Source: Pseudomonas mucoides | Lineage (GTDB): Bacteria; Pseudomonadota; Gammaproteobacteria; Pseudomonadales; Pseudomonadaceae | Direction: 5' to 3' | Assembly: GCF_015461845.1 (NCBI RefSeq) | Contig: NZ_JACOPW010000002.1 | Coordinates: 558,001 to 622,000 of the forward strand | DNA length: 64,000 bases | Shown here: positions 60,558-64,000 of the stretch, piece by piece | How the letters are laid out: each line of letters opens with the position of its first letter | Position numbering within the stretch: the first letter of the stretch is position 1 | Notes under the pieces: generated by a model | Seen by the model: only the letters and a program-made list of their open reading frames with translations | Told to the model about the DNA's origin: nothing | The model's database searches: none | Made by a program: the position numbers and the translations under genes

Positions 60558-61349
60558 TTAAAAGCGCGTGTTTTTGAGAAACTCAGCCAGACGCGGTGAT
60601 TGAGGGCGCTCGAACAGCTCCTTGGGTGGCCCCTGCTCTTCGATGCGCCCCTGATTCATGAAAACGATTTTGTCCGAGACTTCGAATGCAAAACGCATTT
60701 CGTGGGTGACCAGCAACATGGTCATGCCTTCGTCGGCCAGGCCCTTGATCACGTTCAGCACTTCGCCGACCAGTTCCGGGTCGAGGGCCGAGGTGACTTC
60801 GTCGAACAGCATCAGGCTCGGGTTCATCGCAATCGCCCGGGCAATCGCCACGCGCTGTTGCTGACCGCCGGACAACTGACCGGGATAGTGATCACGGCGT
60901 TCCAGCAAGCCGACGCGCTCCAGCCATTTTTCCGCCAGAGCAACGGCCTCGTCCTTGTGCAGTTTTTTCACCTTGAGCAAACCCAGGGTGACGTTCTGCA
61001 AGGCGGTGAGGTGCGGGAACAGGTTGAATTGCTGGAACGCCATGCCCGTCATTGCACGATGCCGGGCGATGACTTTTTCCGGGTGACGGATGCGTTTGCC
61101 GTCGACCTCGTCATAGCCGATGGACTCGCCGTCGAGCATGATCTGCCCGCCCTGGAATTCTTCGAGCATGTTTACGCAGCGCAGCAAGGTGGTCTTGCCC
61201 GAACCGCTGGAGCCGATCAGTGTGACGACGTTGCCGCGCTGCATGCTCAGGTCGACGCCCTTGAGCACTTCGAGCTTGCCGTATTGTTTGTGCAGGCCGC
61301 GTATGTCCAGCAGGGCCTGACCGTTTTGCGTGTTGGAGAGTTGAGTCAT
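60558..61349 (-). CDS. Amino-acid-type ABC transporter ATPase
   Basis: 263 residues. Walker [16 protein letters not shown]-loop [10 protein letters not shown], signature [14 protein letters not shown], Walker [17 protein letters not shown] loop MLLVTHEM. GlnQ/HisP family. The start overlaps the permease stop (ATGA). Confidence 0.95.
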   Translation of the reverse strand: MTQLSNTQNGQALLDIRGLHKQYGKLEVLKGVDLSMQRGNVVTLIGSSGSGKTTLLRCVNMLEEFQGGQIMLDGESIGYDEVDGKRIRHPEKVIARHRAMTGMAFQQFNLFPHLTALQNVTLGLLKVKKLHKDEAVALAEKWLERVGLLERRDHYPGQLSGGQQQRVAIARAIAMNPSLMLFDEVTSALDPELVGEVLNVIKGLADEGMTMLLVTHEMRFAFEVSDKIVFMNQGRIEEQGPPKELFERPQSPRLAEFLKNTRF

Positions 61350-62008
61350 GGCAAGGCCACCCGCTTTTCAATGTGCCGGCCGAGTAATTCGATGGCGTAG
61401 TTGATGACGAAAAACAGAAATCCGGCGAACAGGTAAAACTCCAGGGTCATGAAGGTCCGGGCGATGATTTGCTGTGTGCTGAGCAGTAACTCCGCCACGC
61501 CGATCACCGACAACAGCGTCGAGGCCTTGACGATTTCCGTCGAGGAGTTGACCCAGGTCGGCAGGATCTGCCGCAACGCTTGAGGCAACAGCACGTAACC
61601 GAGGGATTGGAAAAACGTCAGGCCGATCGCCTTGCTCGCTTCCATCTGACCGCTAGGCAGTGCTTGCAACGCGCCGCGCACGATCTCGGCGACGTGGGAG
61701 CCGCAAAACAGCGTCAACCCCAACGCACCGGCCTGAAACGCGCTGATCTGCCAACCCAGTGCCGGCGCCATATAAAAGCAGGCCAGCACCAACACAAACA
61801 CCGGCGTACCGCGAATCAGGTCGACGTAGACGCGAAACGGCGCACGCATCCAGAACTTGCCGTAGGTCAGCACCAGACCGGCGACAATGCCGACCATCGT
61901 GCCCAGCAAAATGGCCAGCGCCGACACCTGCACACTGGTCAGGAAGCCTTGCCACAACACTTCGCGGGCAACCCATAACTCATGCAACCAACCAGGGGAT
62001 TCGTACAT
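61346..62008 (-). CDS. Amino-acid-type ABC transporter permease 1
   Basis: 220 residues, about five hydrophobic segments. Periplasmic lead [20 protein letters not shown] then [22 protein letters not shown] loop [33 protein letters not shown] precedes the ATG. HisMQ family. Confidence 0.93.
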   Translation of the reverse strand: MYESPGWLHELWVAREVLWQGFLTSVQVSALAILLGTMVGIVAGLVLTYGKFWMRAPFRVYVDLIRGTPVFVLVLACFYMAPALGWQISAFQAGALGLTLFCGSHVAEIVRGALQALPSGQMEASKAIGLTFFQSLGYVLLPQALRQILPTWVNSSTEIVKASTLLSVIGVAELLLSTQQIIARTFMTLEFYLFAGFLFFVINYAIELLGRHIEKRVALP

Positions 62009-62017
62009 GGGGGGCTC

Positions 62018-62680
62018 CTATCGGCGAATCGCCAGACGCTGTTCGAGGTAACGCAGCATCATGGCAATGAGGTAACAGGCCGCCACATAGAGCGCCGTGG
62101 TCACCAGCCAGGTTTCAATCACCCGGTAGCTCTCGACATTGATCTTGCGCGCGTAATAGGTCAGCTCCGGCACCGCGATCGCAGCGGCCAGCGAAGTGTC
62201 CTTGAACAGCGAAATAAAGTTGTTCGACAAGGCCGGCAGCACATTGCGCAGCATCACCGGGACGGTGACGTAAGCCTTGACCTGCCACTCGCCGAGGCCG
62301 ATGGCGAGCCCGGCTTCACGCTGGCCCTTGGGAATGCTCAACAAACCGCCACGGAACACTTCGGTCAGATACGCCCCGGCGTACAGCGACAGAGTGATGA
62401 TGAACGACGGGATCTTGTCCAGACGAATGCCCAGGCTCGGCAAGGCAAAGTAGATCAACAGAATCAACACCAGAATCGGCGTATTGCGGATCACCGTCAC
62501 ATACACCGACGCCAGCACCCGCAATGCGCGGTGCTTCGAGAGCAAAGCAAACGCCATCATCAGGCCGATCACGCAACCGATGGCGATCGACACCAGCGCC
62601 AGCTCAAGACCCAGACCGAGCCCCGCCAGCAAGGTGTCGAAATCGCGCCACACGGCGGCAAAGTTCAACTGATAGTTCAT
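62018..62680 (-). CDS. Amino-acid-type ABC transporter permease 2
   Basis: 220 residues, HisMQ family. Opens MNYQLNFAAVWRDFDTLLAGLGLGLELALVSIAIG; EAA loop GQREAGLAIGLGEWQVKAYVTVPVMLRN. 9 nt before the other permease. Confidence 0.93.
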   Translation of the reverse strand: MNYQLNFAAVWRDFDTLLAGLGLGLELALVSIAIGCVIGLMMAFALLSKHRALRVLASVYVTVIRNTPILVLILLIYFALPSLGIRLDKIPSFIITLSLYAGAYLTEVFRGGLLSIPKGQREAGLAIGLGEWQVKAYVTVPVMLRNVLPALSNNFISLFKDTSLAAAIAVPELTYYARKINVESYRVIETWLVTTALYVAACYLIAMMLRYLEQRLAIRR

Positions 62681-62732
62681 GGTCAGCAGTACCTTGAACG
62701 GGGCGCGTTACAAGCGCCCCGCTCTCACGGGA

Positions 62733-63581
62733 TCATTTGAATTCGACAGGGAAACCGATGGCTGGAGTCGGCAGATCGACACCGAACCATTGTTTGAAGG
62801 ACGCCGCATAGGTCGGGAACTCAACGCCGGTCATGGCTTCATGCAGAGTGGTGTTGACGAAGTTCAGCCAGTCCTGATCACCGCGTTTAACTGCACAGGC
62901 GTAGGTTTGCGGGCTCCAGGCGTAAGTCGGGCTGCGGTAGCGGCCAGGGTTCTGCACCATCAGGTATTTCACCGACGACTGATCGGTGGCGGCGGCATCG
63001 GCACGGCCCGAGTTCACGGCCTGGTACATCAGGTCCACGCTGTCGTATTGATCGACCTTGGCCTTGGGCAACGCCTGGTGCACCAGCTCTTCGGCGTATA
63101 CGTTCTGCAAGACCGCCACGGTCACGCTGTCGTTGGCAGCCTTGAGGTCTTCGATTTCCTTGTACTTGCTGTTCGCCGGCAGCAGCAGGCCGACGCCTTC
63201 GCGGTAGTACGGCAGGGTGAACGCCACCTGCTGCGCACGACTGGCGGTGACGGTGATGAACTGGCAACTGATGTCGACCTTGTCGGTCAGCAGGTTGGGA
63301 ATCCGCGCATCGGACGACTGCACCACAAACTCGACTTTGGTCGGATCGTTGAACAACCCCTTGGCAATCATCCGCCCGATATCGATATCGAACCCCTGCA
63401 ACTTGCCATCCGCTCCCTGGAAGTGCCACGGCGCATTGGTACTGCCCGTGCCCACAATCAATTTTCCACGGGCCAGCACGCTATCGAGCTTACTGTCCGC
63501 CGCCTGGGCCACGCCCATGGCAGCGGCGGTAGCCGCGAGAACAAAAACACACGCTTTTAACAAGGAAGGTCGGCGATGCAT
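62733..63581 (-). CDS. Substrate-binding protein, family 3
   Basis: 282 residues from MHRRPSLLKACVFVLA with a signal peptide cleaved near VAQAAD. SBP family 3 pattern: LIVGTGSTNAPWHFQGADG, LQGFDIDIGRMIAKGLF, RIPNLLTDKVDISCQFITVTASR, FTLPYYREGVGLL. GGAG lies 8 nt before the chosen ATG. Delivers a polar amino acid or an amino sugar acid to the permeases. First gene of the transport operon. Confidence 0.93.
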   Translation of the reverse strand: MHRRPSLLKACVFVLAATAAAMGVAQAADSKLDSVLARGKLIVGTGSTNAPWHFQGADGKLQGFDIDIGRMIAKGLFNDPTKVEFVVQSSDARIPNLLTDKVDISCQFITVTASRAQQVAFTLPYYREGVGLLLPANSKYKEIEDLKAANDSVTVAVLQNVYAEELVHQALPKAKVDQYDSVDLMYQAVNSGRADAAATDQSSVKYLMVQNPGRYRSPTYAWSPQTYACAVKRGDQDWLNFVNTTLHEAMTGVEFPTYAASFKQWFGVDLPTPAIGFPVEFK

Positions 63582-63925
63582 GGCAAGCACTCCAGGATGA
63601 TGTTTATTCCGCTATACCGGACTTTGGTATGTAACAACGGAATAGACAGCAGAAAGTGTGCCACAGGTTGCGGAGAGAATGTTGGGGAGATTGAAAATCG
63701 ATTTGAATCAACGGGATGGGAAAAACACTGAGGGATCTGTTACCAAACGCACGCGAGGGGAAGCGCTACCGTTGGCTACAGCGTGCGGGTACTTGCACCA
63801 CAATTGGAGATGAATGACCGAAATTGACGCAGCGTGTCACCTGTAATTTCTGACAGTAGACCCGCCCCCGCTCCCTCCTTTAACGTCGACAAACCTCGAT
63901 GGTCGTTGTGAAAAGGAGATTTTCA
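63582..63925. other. Intergenic region with nested dyad operator
   Basis: No gene. Carries the promoters of both neighbours. Nested symmetry ATTCCG (63606-63611) / CGGAAT (63638-63643) around ATACC (63614-63618) / GGTAT (63626-63630), 25-60 nt before the binding-protein start, is a candidate IclR-type operator. Confidence 0.5.
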
Positions 63926-64000
63926 ATGGGCTCGACACATCACTTGGCATCGCTCGCCCCGGTCTACCGCAAGGCGCTGAAAACCTGGCGCCCGGTGATC
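63926..64000 (+). CDS. Hypothetical protein, N-terminal 25 codons only
   Basis: AAAAGGAG lies 7 nt before the ATG; the reading frame (MGSTHHLASLAPVYRKALK) continues past the window. Too little for a call. Confidence 0.55.
   Translation, partial: MGSTHHLASLAPVYRKALKTWRPVI

Overview
The window comes from a GC-rich gammaproteobacterial chromosome, most likely a Pseudomonas of the fluorescens group. The evidence is the gacA-uvrC-pgsA-tRNA(Gly)-tRNA(Cys)-tRNA(Leu) block, a signal-less family I.1 lipase, an HbcR-type 3-hydroxybutyrate locus, many REP-type inverted repeats of the form GTGGGAGCG...CGCGAT, and phage genes of the kind common in Pseudomonas. All family names below come from reading the translated sequence, not from database searches.

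Positions 1 to about 28.8 kb are a lambdoid prophage whose left end lies outside the window. Its integrase sits against the 3' end of a tRNA-Leu gene. From right to left it has: integrase with small upstream genes; an orphan cytosine methyltransferase and several accessory genes; an early rightward promoter (PL-like) with two operators, a boxA and a strong terminator; cI; a three-operator OR with a leftward PR; cro; a replication protein carrying six 22-bp-phased iterons (the phage origin); a DnaC-like loader; a second tyrosine recombinase; a Q-type antiterminator; then holin, terminase (Nu1/GpA), lambda-type head genes and P2-type baseplate genes. The head genes are lambda-like and the tail is of contractile type, so the phage is mosaic. 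A twelve-copy GTTAAC array lies just upstream of the small terminase gene.

Between the Q gene and the holin lies about 5 kb (12.0-17.28 kb) that does not look like phage. It holds a DUF347-type membrane protein, a lipoprotein and a QseBC/PmrAB-like two-component system in one operon, preceded by a perfect 18-bp palindrome. It also holds a frameshifted DUF3606 gene, small orphan genes and chromosome-type inverted repeats.

From 28.8 to 64 kb the DNA is ordinary chromosome. The blocks are: three tRNAs, pgsA, uvrC and gacA (TTG start); an acetyltransferase and a nitrilase-family hydrolase; a DAHP synthase preceded by two aromatic-rich leader peptides and an attenuator; a lipase; a parvulin; a yejABEF-type peptide transporter; a sigma-54 activator (HbcR-like) followed by a sigma-54 promoter, a GntP permease, 3-hydroxybutyrate dehydrogenase and acetoacetyl-CoA synthetase, which together form a 3-hydroxybutyrate catabolic unit; a 1283-residue toxin-like protein with a C-terminal Asp-zincin metallopeptidase signature; a PilU-like ATPase; a hybrid histidine kinase; a second parvulin; and a leftward set (amino-acid-type ABC transporter, RidA, IclR regulator, D-threonine-aldolase-fold enzyme, KDG kinase) that together suggests D-glucosaminate use.

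The strongest leads are the giant metallopeptidase-tipped toxin, the GTTAAC packaging-region array, the tandem aromatic leader peptides, the non-phage two-component cargo inside the prophage late region, and the complete operator and origin architecture of the phage.
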